NCBI RefSeq assembly: GCF_002847015.1
Contig: NZ_CP025085.1
Location: 3,162,001 to 3,226,000, forward strand
Length of the DNA stretch: 64,000 bases
Source of the DNA: Prodigiosinella confusarubida
GTDB taxonomy: Bacteria; Pseudomonadota; Gammaproteobacteria; Enterobacterales; Enterobacteriaceae
Reading direction: 5' to 3'
A program made the translations under genes and the position numbers. Under the pieces are notes generated by a model. It made no database searches, was not told the DNA's origin, and saw only the letters and a list, made by a program, of their open reading frames with translations. Below are positions 6,176 through 13,416 of the stretch, piece after piece (the first letter of the stretch is position 1; each line of letters starts with the position of its first letter).

Positions 6176-7915
6176 TCACGCAGCTACCTCCTGCCGTGCC
6201 ACGCACATTTCCGGCAGATTGGCGCGAACAAGCGCCTCTGCGAACGGCGGCGGTACAGCATTGCCGCACCGCGCTACCTGCTTGTCTTTGGCGTATTTGG
6301 TTCCGCGATAATCTTGATCGATGATGTACCAGCTCGGGAAACCCTGAGCTGCGTAAAGCTCGTGCGGTTGCAGCATGCGCATGCCGATATCAACGATCTG
6401 ATAGTCGATTCCCTCTACAGTCACCAGTCCGAACCGGTCATGGCTGACGACTGTATGCATAGGGTCATTGATATCGACGCCCTCTTTCTCGTTGCCGTAG
6501 TATTTCAGCAAGAATGCGCGCACTTCTCCAATGTGCAGGCCCCCGGCCGTAACTGTCGGCATCGGTTCAGTGACTGGCTGACCGTCTTTGCATGTGCCGC
6601 GCAACTTGACCAGGTGCGACGAAACCAATGCATGATGATCTGTTGTCGTCACTGTATGGGCGGGCTCATCCATCGCTGCGCCAGGCCCCGTATAGTTTCC
6701 GCCGTAATGTTTCGCCAGAAACGCGGATACCAGCTGCGATTTTCCTCCGCCACCGGCGGTAATTGTGCCGTTTGGCTCATCAGCACTGTGACCAATACTG
6801 TTCCCGAACTGACGAGCAATAACAGGAGCTATCACACACGCGTGATTCGTATTGCACAACGTATGCATGGGCTGTTCAACGCTGCGCGGCTTTGCTGAAT
6901 ATTTCGGACCGCCAGCGCCAGCAATAAACGGTTGTACCAGCGCATAGCCGTGCGTTTTAGTGATCGTCTGCAACGGCTCTCCCAGCGACTGACCACGAAA
7001 ACAATCGTATTTCGTCCGGTTACTGGTGTGGTTGCACTTGACGATAAACGGCGTCGGGTTATTGATAACAAAACGTTCCACCCCACGCGCTATACGGCGC
7101 AACGTGTTTTCAGCCAGCGGCTTTTTGCGCTCGAAAATCGACGGGCAAGGAATCGACCAGTCGATACATTCAGCTGCTGTGCGCCACGGCACCAGCTTCC
7201 CACTTTGCACGTCCAGTGATTTCGGATCCCCGTGGCTCGCAGCAGGCCATTCAACTGGCTGGCCGTCACAACGCATCACCATGAAGAACCGGCGCCGCCT
7301 GGTCGGCGCGCCGAAGTCGCAGGCGCGTAACTCTTTGTGGTCAACAACGTAGCCCAGACCGGCGACCAGGCGGCAAACGTCGTCGCTGTTAACATCGATG
7401 TTCAGCACTTCGCAACACTCAGCAATTGCCGGATGATCCGCTGCAATGCCGGTGGTCAGCATGCCGATGAAAGCAGCAAAGGTTTTACCAGCGCGCGCCG
7501 GATCCGGATGCTCTGTGCCATCTTCGGTGGCCAGCAGTGGCCCCCACGTTTTAAACTCCTCGACGTTCTCCAGCATCATGACGCGTGGCCGCACGGCCAG
7601 CGCCCAACGCAGCACAATCCAGGCAAGTCCACGGATAGCCTTTTCAACAGGCTTCGCGCCTTTGGCCTTTGAGAAATGACGGCAATCAGGGCTGAACCAT
7701 GCTAGGCCCACCGGGCGGCCAGAAGTTGCCGCCATGGGATTAATATCAAACACGCTTTCGCAGTAGTGCAAGGTGTCAGGGTGATTCGTCGTGTGCATGG
7801 CAACGGCGTTTTCGTCGTGGTTGATGGCGATATCAACGCTACGGCCAATCGCCAGCTCAATGCCGGTACTGGCTCCGCCGCCGCCCGCAAAATTATCAAC
7901 AATGATTTCACTCAC
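6176..7915 (-). CDS. DNA (cytosine-5-)-methyltransferase, phage type
   Basis: This 579-residue enzyme has motif I FAGGGGAS (9-16), the catalytic Cys78 in SPDCRHFSKAKG (motif IV), ENV at 116-118 (motif VI), a TRRRRFF motif VIII near 205 and GNAVPPPFAEAL (about 551-562) as motif X. The region that should hold target recognition (about 310-500) carries six imperfect repeats of about 34 residues, each with an E/D/Q-P-x-x-T-[ILV] core. It overlaps the upstream adenine methyltransferase gene by GTGA, hence the GTG start at 7915. It probably methylates phage DNA against host restriction; the target site is unknown. Confidence 0.93.
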   Translation of the reverse strand: MSEIIVDNFAGGGGASTGIELAIGRSVDIAINHDENAVAMHTTNHPDTLHYCESVFDINPMAATSGRPVGLAWFSPDCRHFSKAKGAKPVEKAIRGLAWIVLRWALAVRPRVMMLENVEEFKTWGPLLATEDGTEHPDPARAGKTFAAFIGMLTTGIAADHPAIAECCEVLNIDVNSDDVCRLVAGLGYVVDHKELRACDFGAPTRRRRFFMVMRCDGQPVEWPAASHGDPKSLDVQSGKLVPWRTAAECIDWSIPCPSIFERKKPLAENTLRRIARGVERFVINNPTPFIVKCNHTSNRTKYDCFRGQSLGEPLQTITKTHGYALVQPFIAGAGGPKYSAKPRSVEQPMHTLCNTNHACVIAPVIARQFGNSIGHSADEPNGTITAGGGGKSQLVSAFLAKHYGGNYTGPGAAMDEPAHTVTTTDHHALVSSHLVKLRGTCKDGQPVTEPMPTVTAGGLHIGEVRAFLLKYYGNEKEGVDINDPMHTVVSHDRFGLVTVEGIDYQIVDIGMRMLQPHELYAAQGFPSWYIIDQDYRGTKYAKDKQVARCGNAVPPPFAEALVRANLPEMCVARQEVAA

Positions 7916-8670
7916 GAGTAATTCTCCATGGCATTGACCAGTGATTTGGTCGCTTTGACGATGTCCGGTACCGACATTTTTTCCAGCCACATACGATTAA
8001 TGTGATGATGTAACCGACGCTGATGATGCGCCGGAATTTCCCCAGCGCGTTCAACCTGCGAGTAGACCATTTCAACTTCTGCAGGCCATACCGTTTCCGG
8101 CACATCCACCAGCATCATCGATTCCAACTCGATAATACGTCTGGTGGCGTATTGCAGGAGTGGATCGGTATCCTCCGCCACCGCTGGCAACACGCCGTCT
8201 TTCAGAAAACAGATCCAGTGTGTATTCGAGCGTTTGCCGGATTTATGCCCTATTACAGGCTTATGCTCCGTCAGAGTCAGAATCAGGCTTACAGGAATAT
8301 GCGTTTCGTTCCATTTGAAAATAAGCGTACCTCTAGGCCGCAGCACCCGAAATGCCTCACGAAAACCAGCACGCAAATCATCTCGCCATGTTTCTTTGTT
8401 CAGCGCTCCATACTTGGCGCGCATGTAGCTGTCGTCACCAGCACGAGCAAGATGCGGCGGATCGAATACTACCAGGCTAAAATTTTCATCGGCGAACGGC
8501 AGGCTGCGAAAATCAGCGATCACATCAGGTGAAATCTCCAACGTCCGTCCATCACACAATGTATGCGTTTCCTGACGGATATCGCTGAAAACGGCACGCT
8601 GATCGCTCTTATCGAACCAGAACGCGCGGCCACCGCAGCACATATCAAGAATTGGTGATACATCAGTCAT
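7912..8670 (-). CDS. Adenine-type DNA methyltransferase with C-terminal extension
   Basis: Residues 1-160 form a class I SAM-dependent fold. An N-terminal glycine motif (DMCCGGRAFWFDK), the catalytic DPPH at 70-73 (a DPPY-type motif) and a FREAFRVLRPRGTLIFKW block are typical of phage N6-adenine or related methyltransferases. About 85 further residues form a helical C-terminal region (RRIIELESMMLVDVPETVW onward) that looks like an added module. It is coupled to the cytosine methyltransferase by a 4-base overlap, so the phage modifies DNA with two enzymes. The base specificity is inferred from motif order. Confidence 0.82.
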   Translation of the reverse strand: MTDVSPILDMCCGGRAFWFDKSDQRAVFSDIRQETHTLCDGRTLEISPDVIADFRSLPFADENFSLVVFDPPHLARAGDDSYMRAKYGALNKETWRDDLRAGFREAFRVLRPRGTLIFKWNETHIPVSLILTLTEHKPVIGHKSGKRSNTHWICFLKDGVLPAVAEDTDPLLQYATRRIIELESMMLVDVPETVWPAEVEMVYSQVERAGEIPAHHQRRLHHHINRMWLEKMSVPDIVKATKSLVNAMENYS

Positions 8671-9352
8671 GCATCACCGTCCTTACGTTCAGTGCGTCTG
8701 TGTAGCGTACCCAGCACGCAGCCGCGCCATCTTCTGTATCGAATATACTCACTAGTATCCAGCCTGTGCCGTTCGGCGGTGTTGGGTTCCATGCCGAAAC
8801 CGTGTCGCTGTTGTAAACGCATTCTTCACAAAAATCGAAAGACATAAACGTGTAGTCGTGCTCCATACCACGTTCAGCGTGCCAATTACGCACCTCTTCT
8901 GCCGTAGCCCCTTCTTCAAACGGCGGGTTGTATGCGGGGTGATACCAAAATCCACTCTCATCGCGCTCAGGGAGCGCAGGCCTAATGCGGGGATCATTCA
9001 CGGACTGCGGGTCTACGGCGTCATTGCAGGCTTTTTCGATTAATGGAATGACCTCTGGCGTGGCACCATCCAATAATTTTCTCAATTCCGATCGTTCAGA
9101 GCGTAACGAAAGAATCTCCGCATTCATCCGAGTGTATTCCGTCACAACAACAGCCTGTACAGACTGGTCTGGTGGAATATCCAGCGCATGACGAATACAT
9201 TCCACCTCACGTGACATACTGGATTCGGTAGACAAAAGCCGTTCAAGTCGATTGGCAATGGAAGCCAAAAACTGCCCTTTTAGTGATTGATCATTCGTGG
9301 CCATTGAGCGAATAACCTCAATCATCACCGCTGTAGACATTTCAGGTTTCAT
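8663..9352 (-). CDS. Hypothetical phage early protein with coiled coil
   Basis: The 229-residue protein has a helical N-terminal part, including a probable coiled coil at about 75-95 (YTRMNAEILSLRSERSELRKLL). A Trp-rich C-terminal half carries a GTGWILVSIFDTEDGAAACWVRY segment, similar in style to Ea22/DUF551 proteins of lambdoid early operons. I cannot assign a function. It overlaps the adenine methyltransferase gene by 8 bases and the wHTH gene by 4, so it is translated as part of the leftward operon. Confidence 0.65.
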   Translation of the reverse strand: MKPEMSTAVMIEVIRSMATNDQSLKGQFLASIANRLERLLSTESSMSREVECIRHALDIPPDQSVQAVVVTEYTRMNAEILSLRSERSELRKLLDGATPEVIPLIEKACNDAVDPQSVNDPRIRPALPERDESGFWYHPAYNPPFEEGATAEEVRNWHAERGMEHDYTFMSFDFCEECVYNSDTVSAWNPTPPNGTGWILVSIFDTEDGAAACWVRYTDALNVRTVMHD

Positions 9353-9633
9353 GCCCGTACCTCCGCCAATAGCTGATTAAATTGTTCCTGCCGGGGGTGT
9401 ACGCCAAATTTCGGTACTTCAGCATATCCGTCGAACGTCGGATAATGCAGGTGACGACCATTAGCACCGGTGCCATTTACACAGACAATCCCTTCATCTT
9501 TCAATTCGCGGATTTCCTGGCTTACTACGGAGACACTCAAGTTTAATCGGCGAGCTATTTCTCCAATAGTCGACCCCTCGCTGGTCTTGATATAGCGAGC
9601 AACACGCTGTTTAGTCGTTAATTTTTTGGTCAT
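9349..9633 (-). CDS. Winged-helix DNA-binding protein
   Basis: This 94-residue protein is almost entirely one winged helix. An N-terminal helix leads into a helix-turn-helix (STIGEIARRLNLSVSVVSQEIRELKDEGIV, residues 20-49) and a wing (CVNGTGANGRHLHYPTF). It probably regulates phage or host genes. The start codon overlaps one copy of the 18-bp prophage motif (9632-9649), which sits where its ribosome site should be; no good Shine-Dalgarno is visible, so the motif may influence translation. Confidence 0.8.
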   Translation of the reverse strand: MTKKLTTKQRVARYIKTSEGSTIGEIARRLNLSVSVVSQEIRELKDEGIVCVNGTGANGRHLHYPTFDGYAEVPKFGVHPRQEQFNQLLAEVRA

Positions 9634-9649
9634 TGGTCAAATCTCGATT
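9632..9649 (-). repeat. 18-bp prophage motif, copy L2 (one mismatch)
   Basis: On the transcribed minus strand this reads AATCGAGATTTGACCAAT. It differs in one base from three other copies in the prophage and overlaps the start codon of the winged-helix gene. Confidence 0.8.
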
Positions 9650-9682
9650 TGTTTATCATTCGCCCATAATTCGGGCCGATTA

Positions 9683-10348
9683 TTAATCAAAATATCCAGC
9701 GGCTTTTTTCCGCAGATACTCCGCGTGCAGCAATTGCGCCGGTGTTGGCCCACTCGGGTGCTGGGGTGCTGCCAGTTGGCGACGAATCGGCGGGATACTC
9801 ATGCCATTACTCACGTTTTTTACCCACTTCGTCAGCAGCCGTTCTGCTAGCCGCTCCAGTTCTCCAGTCGTCATGCGTTTCTCAACACCAGCACGCCGCA
9901 TTTCGATGCAGATGTGATACAACACCGGGTGGTGCCAAGGGAATTTGTCACTGCTGGAATAGCGATATGACTCGTTTCTCCAGCGCTTGTATTCAGCCAT
10001 TACGTCATCGGTATTTAGGCCAAACGGGTTGGCGCCGCACTCTGCGGTCAGCGCCATAAATTCGGCCAGGTCTGGTGGCCACGTGTTTCCAGCGGCACAA
10101 CGCGAAACGCAGCCATTACACACTCGAGTTATCTGGTCACTGGTCATGCTCCCAATCTGAGTAATCCACAGCTCGTTCGGCCGATTGCCATTCTTCGTGA
10201 TCCAACGGTTCGAATAGATCTTTCCCATCGTTTCCCACATTGCCCATGCCATTTCCTGCGCGTTCACGTTCCCAACGTTCACGTTCTGCCCTGATTTGCT
10301 GTACTGCTGTTGATTCGCCACTGTTGTTGGCCTGATTTGTTTCTGCAT
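9683..10348 (-). CDS. Replication protein P (helicase-loader-like)
   Basis: The core from about residue 31 (QEMAWAMWETMGKIYSNRW) through WPPDLAEFMALTAECGANPFG and the helical tail matches lambda P-like helicase loaders, which deliver host DnaB to the origin. The 221-residue frame starts at 10348, inside the upstream replication gene. Even if a later Met (about 10,255) is used, the two coding regions overlap out of frame by more than 100 bases. The true start is undecided. Confidence 0.83.
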   Translation of the reverse strand: MQKQIRPTTVANQQQYSKSGQNVNVGNVNAQEMAWAMWETMGKIYSNRWITKNGNRPNELWITQIGSMTSDQITRVCNGCVSRCAAGNTWPPDLAEFMALTAECGANPFGLNTDDVMAEYKRWRNESYRYSSSDKFPWHHPVLYHICIEMRRAGVEKRMTTGELERLAERLLTKWVKNVSNGMSIPPIRRQLAAPQHPSGPTPAQLLHAEYLRKKAAGYFD

Positions 10349-11114
10349 TTGAACCTCCGATTGGTTTTCTCATTGACTCCTGACGGCGCTCGTACAGCAC
10401 GCTGTCAGCAAATTTTTGTTCCCACTGGACGTGATTGAATACTTTCCCATCCGCTTTCCAGAACGCAGTAAACCTTTCCAAATCTGTAGTGGTGTACCCT
10501 GGATCCGGCCCGTCAAGAATTCGGTTCCAAAGCGCAACCCGTTTTCGGAAGTCCGGAGAAGGTTGCCAGCCCGAGTACATCGTGAATTTTCCAATCGGGA
10601 TGTCTATGTCATCCAGGTAGTCCGGCAGTGTCGGTTCAGGTGGTGTTTGAGTTTCTGATTGAACCTCTCCGCTTAAATTTTCATCGCCCCCTATAGAGAG
10701 AGGTTTATCTTTTAGATCTTCTCTTCTCTTCTCTTCTCTAGTCCGCTTTTTGTCTGCATTGGGTGCGGACGATTTGCGGATGTTTCTTTTCCTGTCTGCC
10801 TCCTGCGCCCGACGTTTTGCCGATTGCCCGTTATGCTCAGAAAACCTTGGCATACATAGGCTTGCATCAACGTAATCGAGCCAGCCAACGGCAATCATTG
10901 CATCAGCGAAACCGGGAAAACCGATCATGTCGTCGAGTGTCTTTGGTGAGTACCCGTCTAGCATTCCGTCAACTGAATGCGCGTCAAACAGACACCATGC
11001 GGCATGCAATGCGCCGATTACGCGCAATCTGTCCGCATTGAGTGCGGACGCAATGCGGACGACTTTCGGATGCGTATGCAAATCAGCGCGCATCTTTATC
11101 CAGTCTCCGGCCAT
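10137..11114 (-). CDS. Replication protein O-like, DnaT-type C-terminal domain
   Basis: This 325-residue protein has an N-terminal winged-helix-like domain (GDWIKMRADLHTHPKVVRIASAL, common in phage replication initiators), a charged linker (about 115-165) and a DnaT-like ssDNA-binding domain (IPIGKFTMYSGWQPSPDFRKRVALW). The start at 11114 follows AGGAG by 7 bases. It would bind the phage origin and recruit P and DnaB. No clear iteron array was found inside the gene, so the origin position is not known. Its 3' end shares about 210 bases with P in another frame. Confidence 0.85.
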   Translation of the reverse strand: MAGDWIKMRADLHTHPKVVRIASALNADRLRVIGALHAAWCLFDAHSVDGMLDGYSPKTLDDMIGFPGFADAMIAVGWLDYVDASLCMPRFSEHNGQSAKRRAQEADRKRNIRKSSAPNADKKRTREEKRREDLKDKPLSIGGDENLSGEVQSETQTPPEPTLPDYLDDIDIPIGKFTMYSGWQPSPDFRKRVALWNRILDGPDPGYTTTDLERFTAFWKADGKVFNHVQWEQKFADSVLYERRQESMRKPIGGSNAETNQANNSGESTAVQQIRAERERWERERAGNGMGNVGNDGKDLFEPLDHEEWQSAERAVDYSDWEHDQ

Positions 11115-11171
11115 CAATTAACTCCTGGTCATTAGTTACTAATGTCTCTCATTCAAAAGACGGTGTTGGTT

Positions 11172-11189
11172 ATTGGTCAAAACTCGATT
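11172..11189 (-). repeat. 18-bp prophage motif, copy L1
   Basis: On the minus strand it reads AATCGAGTTTTGACCAAT and begins inside the ydaT stop codon. The following bases AACCA are also shared with copy R2 at 13,417. Confidence 0.9.
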
Positions 11190-11748
11190 AAAAACATTGC
11201 CCCAGCATTGTGGCCACGCTGCTGAGAACCGGTCCCCAGCTATCCGGCGGCATTAAGCGCATCAGCGCTTCAACGCCTTCCCTAACTTCTTTTTCAAGAA
11301 CATGAACCTTGGCACCGAGCATTTTTGCCTGTTGAGCTTCGGAACATTCTTTGATTGCAGCAGCCACCAATTCCGCCTCCGTTCGCCCCTTCTTCAAACC
11401 ATACCGTCGGGCAATTTCAATCGGCATTACGTCGGCAATCACTGGCGTTAATTGCGCGATATATCCGGCGTATCGTGCCGAGTTGAACGGGTTGTCCAGC
11501 CAGCGAAAAATGTTCTGCCTGTTGTTGCGGGCAGAATCGCCCAGTTGCAAGCCACGTCCACCATGACGACGCCATTCATCAACAACCAACTGCGCGATAG
11601 TGTCCTGCGCCCTGCCCGGCAATGTTTTCTGCCACGCTTCCACGGCTTCACGAACGACTGCATGAGCGGCGACAGAACGACGAGACTGATTCTGGGATTT
11701 CAAAAATCCTGCTTTTGCGTAGTTATCATCCTGAGAAGAGATGTGCAT
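11188..11748 (-). CDS. ydaT: YdaT-family phage regulator/toxin
   Basis: The 186-residue protein matches the YdaT family of the Rac prophage. It has a helical N-terminal region (AVVREAVEAWQKTLPGRAQDTIAQLVVDEW), the block RQNIFRWLDNPFNSARYAGYIAQLTPVI and the end MRLMPPDSWGPVLSSVATMLG. In E. coli, YdaT and YdaS disturb division when the RacR repressor is lost. In this gene position, next to the cro-like gene, YdaT-type proteins are thought to replace CII. Here it follows ydaS by 2 bases. Confidence 0.9.
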   Translation of the reverse strand: MHISSQDDNYAKAGFLKSQNQSRRSVAAHAVVREAVEAWQKTLPGRAQDTIAQLVVDEWRRHGGRGLQLGDSARNNRQNIFRWLDNPFNSARYAGYIAQLTPVIADVMPIEIARRYGLKKGRTEAELVAAAIKECSEAQQAKMLGAKVHVLEKEVREGVEALMRLMPPDSWGPVLSSVATMLGQCF

Positions 11749-11750
11749 GG

Positions 11751-11981
11751 TTAGGCTTCCTGCTCCTTGGATAGGCCGTCGGTTGGATTTGGGTAAAGGT
11801 CAGGGCGTAGTTCGTGGGGGGTTACTCCTGTTGTGTTGTAAATAGCGAATACATGATTTGATGGGATCGCTCCCTTATGACGTCGTTTCCAGTGGCTTAT
11901 GGCCATAGATGAAATGCCTAGTAATTCAGCCAATTTAGTGGCGCTACCGGCATTGTGGATGGCTTTATCAAGGGCGTTCAT
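11751..11981 (-). CDS. ydaS: YdaS/Cro-like HTH regulator
   Basis: This 76-residue Cro-type DNA-binding protein has a helix-turn-helix at about 13-33 (ATKLAELLGISSMAISHWKRR), followed by PSNHVFAIYNTTGVTPHELRPDLYP, the usual ending of YdaS-like proteins. The start has GGAG 6 bases upstream. It is the first gene of the leftward operon and is transcribed divergently from the repressor, so it should act on the TTAAAC-N5-GTTTAA operators in the shared control region. Confidence 0.9.
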   Translation of the reverse strand: MNALDKAIHNAGSATKLAELLGISSMAISHWKRRHKGAIPSNHVFAIYNTTGVTPHELRPDLYPNPTDGLSKEQEA

Positions 11982-12008
11982 ATGTTCTCCTGTATATCAA
12001 CACCAATA

Positions 12009-12037
12009 ATTAAACAATAAGTTTAATAAAAAATCAA
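12009..12037 (-). promoter_or_regulatory. Leftward early promoter (ydaS operon)
   Basis: On the minus strand TTGATT (-35, 12032-12037) and TTTAAT (-10, 12009-12014) are 17 bases apart. The -10 hexamer is formed by a half-site of operator O1, so repressor binding would block it. Confidence 0.7.
12010..12026. promoter_or_regulatory. Operator O1
   Basis: A perfect palindrome, TTAAAC-AATAA-GTTTAA, overlaps the leftward promoter. Confidence 0.8.
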
Positions 12038-12057
12038 CATTATGAATGTTCATGACC

Positions 12058-12074
12058 TTAAACATATGGTTTAA
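12058..12074. promoter_or_regulatory. Operator O2
   Basis: A perfect palindrome, TTAAAC-ATATG-GTTTAA, has its centre 48 bp from O1 and lies just ahead of the repressor ATG. A TAAAAT -10-like sequence at 12072-12077 would start transcription almost at that ATG, which has no Shine-Dalgarno, so the repressor mRNA could be leaderless as for lambda cI from pRM. Confidence 0.8.
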
Positions 12075-12083
12075 AATGACCTC

Positions 12084-12476
12084 ATGAAAGAGAACTCGCA
12101 CCAAGTAGAACACCCGCAAGTAAAGCGACTAACGGAGTTGATGGAACTGAAGGGTATCTCGAAAGCAGAGATGGCCAGGATAGCTGGCGTCAGCCCACAA
12201 TCCGTCAACAACTGGTTTAATCGTGGGACGGTGGGAAAAAGTTCAGCTTTAAAGTTAGCTGACGCGCTCGGCGTATCCGTTGCGTGGCTGCTGGGCGAGG
12301 ATGTGGAAGAATCGACTGGGTTGAGTAGTGATGAAATGAAGATGCTTAATCTTTATCGTCAATTACCAAAAGCAGAACGCGAAAGAATGATTGACCTATT
12401 CCAGCTCCGATTGAAAGAAATTGATGACTACGTGGATAAATACCTCAGGGGCAGATATAAGCCCGTTGATGAGTGA
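12084..12476 (+). CDS. RacR-like prophage repressor (HTH only)
   Basis: This 130-residue protein has an XRE-type helix-turn-helix at residues about 20-60 (GISKAEMARIAGVSPQSVNNWFNRG...ALKLADALGVSVAWLLG) and a short helical tail, without the LexA-like peptidase domain of lambda CI. This is the RacR pattern, so induction probably does not go through RecA-stimulated self-cleavage. It stands alone on the plus strand between divergent ydaS and the rightward operon and is followed by a terminator. Loss of RacR in E. coli is toxic because ydaS-ydaT are released. Confidence 0.88.
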   Translation: MKENSHQVEHPQVKRLTELMELKGISKAEMARIAGVSPQSVNNWFNRGTVGKSSALKLADALGVSVAWLLGEDVEESTGLSSDEMKMLNLYRQLPKAERERMIDLFQLRLKEIDDYVDKYLRGRYKPVDE

Positions 12477-12570
12477 TCTATGCTGTAGTAAAGCCATAGG
12501 CACTGGACTAGCAATATTGCGACTCGCCAAATTCAGCTTTTAATCTAACCTGTGTTCATACATCTCCTCA

Positions 12571-12594
12571 TCCCGCTCCGGCGGGATTTTTTTT
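12571..12594 (+). terminator. Terminator of the repressor gene
   Basis: A stem TCCCGC/GCGGGA with a TCCG loop is followed by eight T residues. It separates the repressor transcript from the rightward operon. Confidence 0.9.
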
Positions 12595-12643
12595 ACCTAA
12601 AATTCCCCTACCACAACCCGTCGGCTAACTCTCACTCAGGAAG

Positions 12644-12660
12644 GTAAACTTTTTGTTTAT
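12644..12660. promoter_or_regulatory. Operator O3
   Basis: The palindrome TAAAC-TTTTT-GTTTA matches O1 and O2 in 10 of the 12 arm positions and lies 46 bp centre-to-centre from O4. Confidence 0.72.
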
Positions 12661-12678
12661 TTTTATATATTCATAAAG

Positions 12679-12707
12679 TTGACAAGAAGATAAACATTGT
12701 GTTTAAT
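12679..12707 (+). promoter_or_regulatory. Rightward early promoter (recombination/int operon)
   Basis: TTGACA (12679-12684) and TTTAAT (12702-12707) are 17 bases apart. As in the leftward promoter, the -10 is made by an operator half-site (O4). Confidence 0.78.
12690..12706. promoter_or_regulatory. Operator O4
   Basis: The palindrome TAAAC-ATTGT-GTTTA fills the spacer and -10 of the rightward promoter, mirroring O1 in the leftward one. Confidence 0.75.
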
Positions 12708-12813
12708 AATCCTAACAAAACGCAGTAACGCTACGACGCATAACACACTGAGCAATACCCCGAGTTACTCAGTAATGCGAAGAGGCTAAGTAGCCAGCCC
12801 GAGGCGTACGAAC

Positions 12814-12882
12814 ATGACGGCAGTTGCTGAAATTGGAATAGACGCGCAGCAGGTTAGAACCGTTCCGGCGACCCGCCGTTAA
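12814..12882 (+). CDS. Possible 22-residue leader peptide
   Basis: This is the first ATG frame of the rightward transcript, encoding MTAVAEIGIDAQQVRTVPAT plus two Arg. A GAGG lies 9 bases upstream. There is no family match and it is too short to judge by composition. It could be a small leader peptide or chance. Confidence 0.25.
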   Translation: MTAVAEIGIDAQQVRTVPATRR

Positions 12883-12898
12883 GGGCAAAGAGGGGCTG

Positions 12899-13027
12899 AT
12901 GATTAACCACCAGCAGTTACGAGAAGCACAACGCATGGCCGCAGCCGCAGTATCAAGCCGCGACAAAAAAAAATGGGAAGAGGCTAAACGCCTTTTTCGG
13001 CAGGCAACAGGGAGGACTTTGCACTAA
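12899..13027 (+). CDS. Small helical phage protein, 42 residues
   Basis: The frame encodes MINHQQLREAQRMAAAAVSS and continues as a charged, Lys/Arg-rich amphipathic helix to TGRTLH. It has a GAGGGG ribosome site and its TAA overlaps the ATG of the DUF1482 gene, the tight packing expected of a real early phage gene. The function is unknown. Confidence 0.6.
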   Translation: MINHQQLREAQRMAAAAVSSRDKKKWEEAKRLFRQATGRTLH

Positions 13028-13218
13028 TGGGAACATTATTCGCGCTCGTTATCAGCGTTTGCATGCTGAACGGCAACTGTGATGACGCAGTTCTGGGCGT
13101 TTATGGGTCCAAGCAGGAATGCGTTCAGGACATGTATGTTCAGCGCGTTCACGGTGAATGTTATCCAGTTGAGGGGATTGTCCCCACAGGAGATGGCCAG
13201 CGCCCCGCTACACGTTAA
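13027..13218 (+). CDS. DUF1482-family small phage protein
   Basis: This 63-residue protein starts MGTLFALVISVCMLNGNCDD and contains GVYGSKQEC and the ending GECYPVEGIVP. This spacing of four Cys residues and the C-terminal motif are typical of DUF1482 proteins in the early left operon of lambdoid phages. The hydrophobic N-terminus suggests membrane association or export with disulfides. The function is unknown. Its stop codon merges into the first copy of the 18-bp motif. Confidence 0.82.
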   Translation: MGTLFALVISVCMLNGNCDDAVLGVYGSKQECVQDMYVQRVHGECYPVEGIVPTGDGQRPATR

Positions 13219-13234
13219 TCGAGTTTTGACCAAT
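13217..13234 (+). repeat. 18-bp prophage motif, copy R1
   Basis: AATCGAGTTTTGACCAAT begins within the TAA stop codon of the DUF1482 gene, exactly as copy L1 begins in the ydaT stop. Confidence 0.9.
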
Positions 13235-13360
13235 TGCCATTTGTTGGCCTGTTTGCCAGCACTGGGGAAACGCCCGCTCCACGTTACGGAGCACCAATTG
13301 CTGTGTGTAGTCTTTCGGCGGTGCGGGTTTATTACTTTACCAATCCGCCGCTTTTTAAAA

Positions 13361-13384
13361 CGCAAAAAACCGCCGAAGCGGTTT
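13361..13384 (-). terminator. Hairpin with minus-strand T-run
   Basis: The stem AAACCGC/GCGGTTT closes on a CGAA tetraloop and has a T-run only when read on the minus strand. It would stop antisense transcription entering the gap before the RecE-like gene, or act as an RNA structure in the sense transcript. Confidence 0.5.
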
Positions 13385-13416
13385 AATGCGCCGATTCGCC
13401 GACCAAAGCAAATCGG

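Noticed and set aside
6314-6898. 194-codon plus-strand frame opposite the cytosine methyltransferase
   Set aside because: Antisense shadow of a gene with clear methyltransferase motifs; no ribosome site and a random-looking product.
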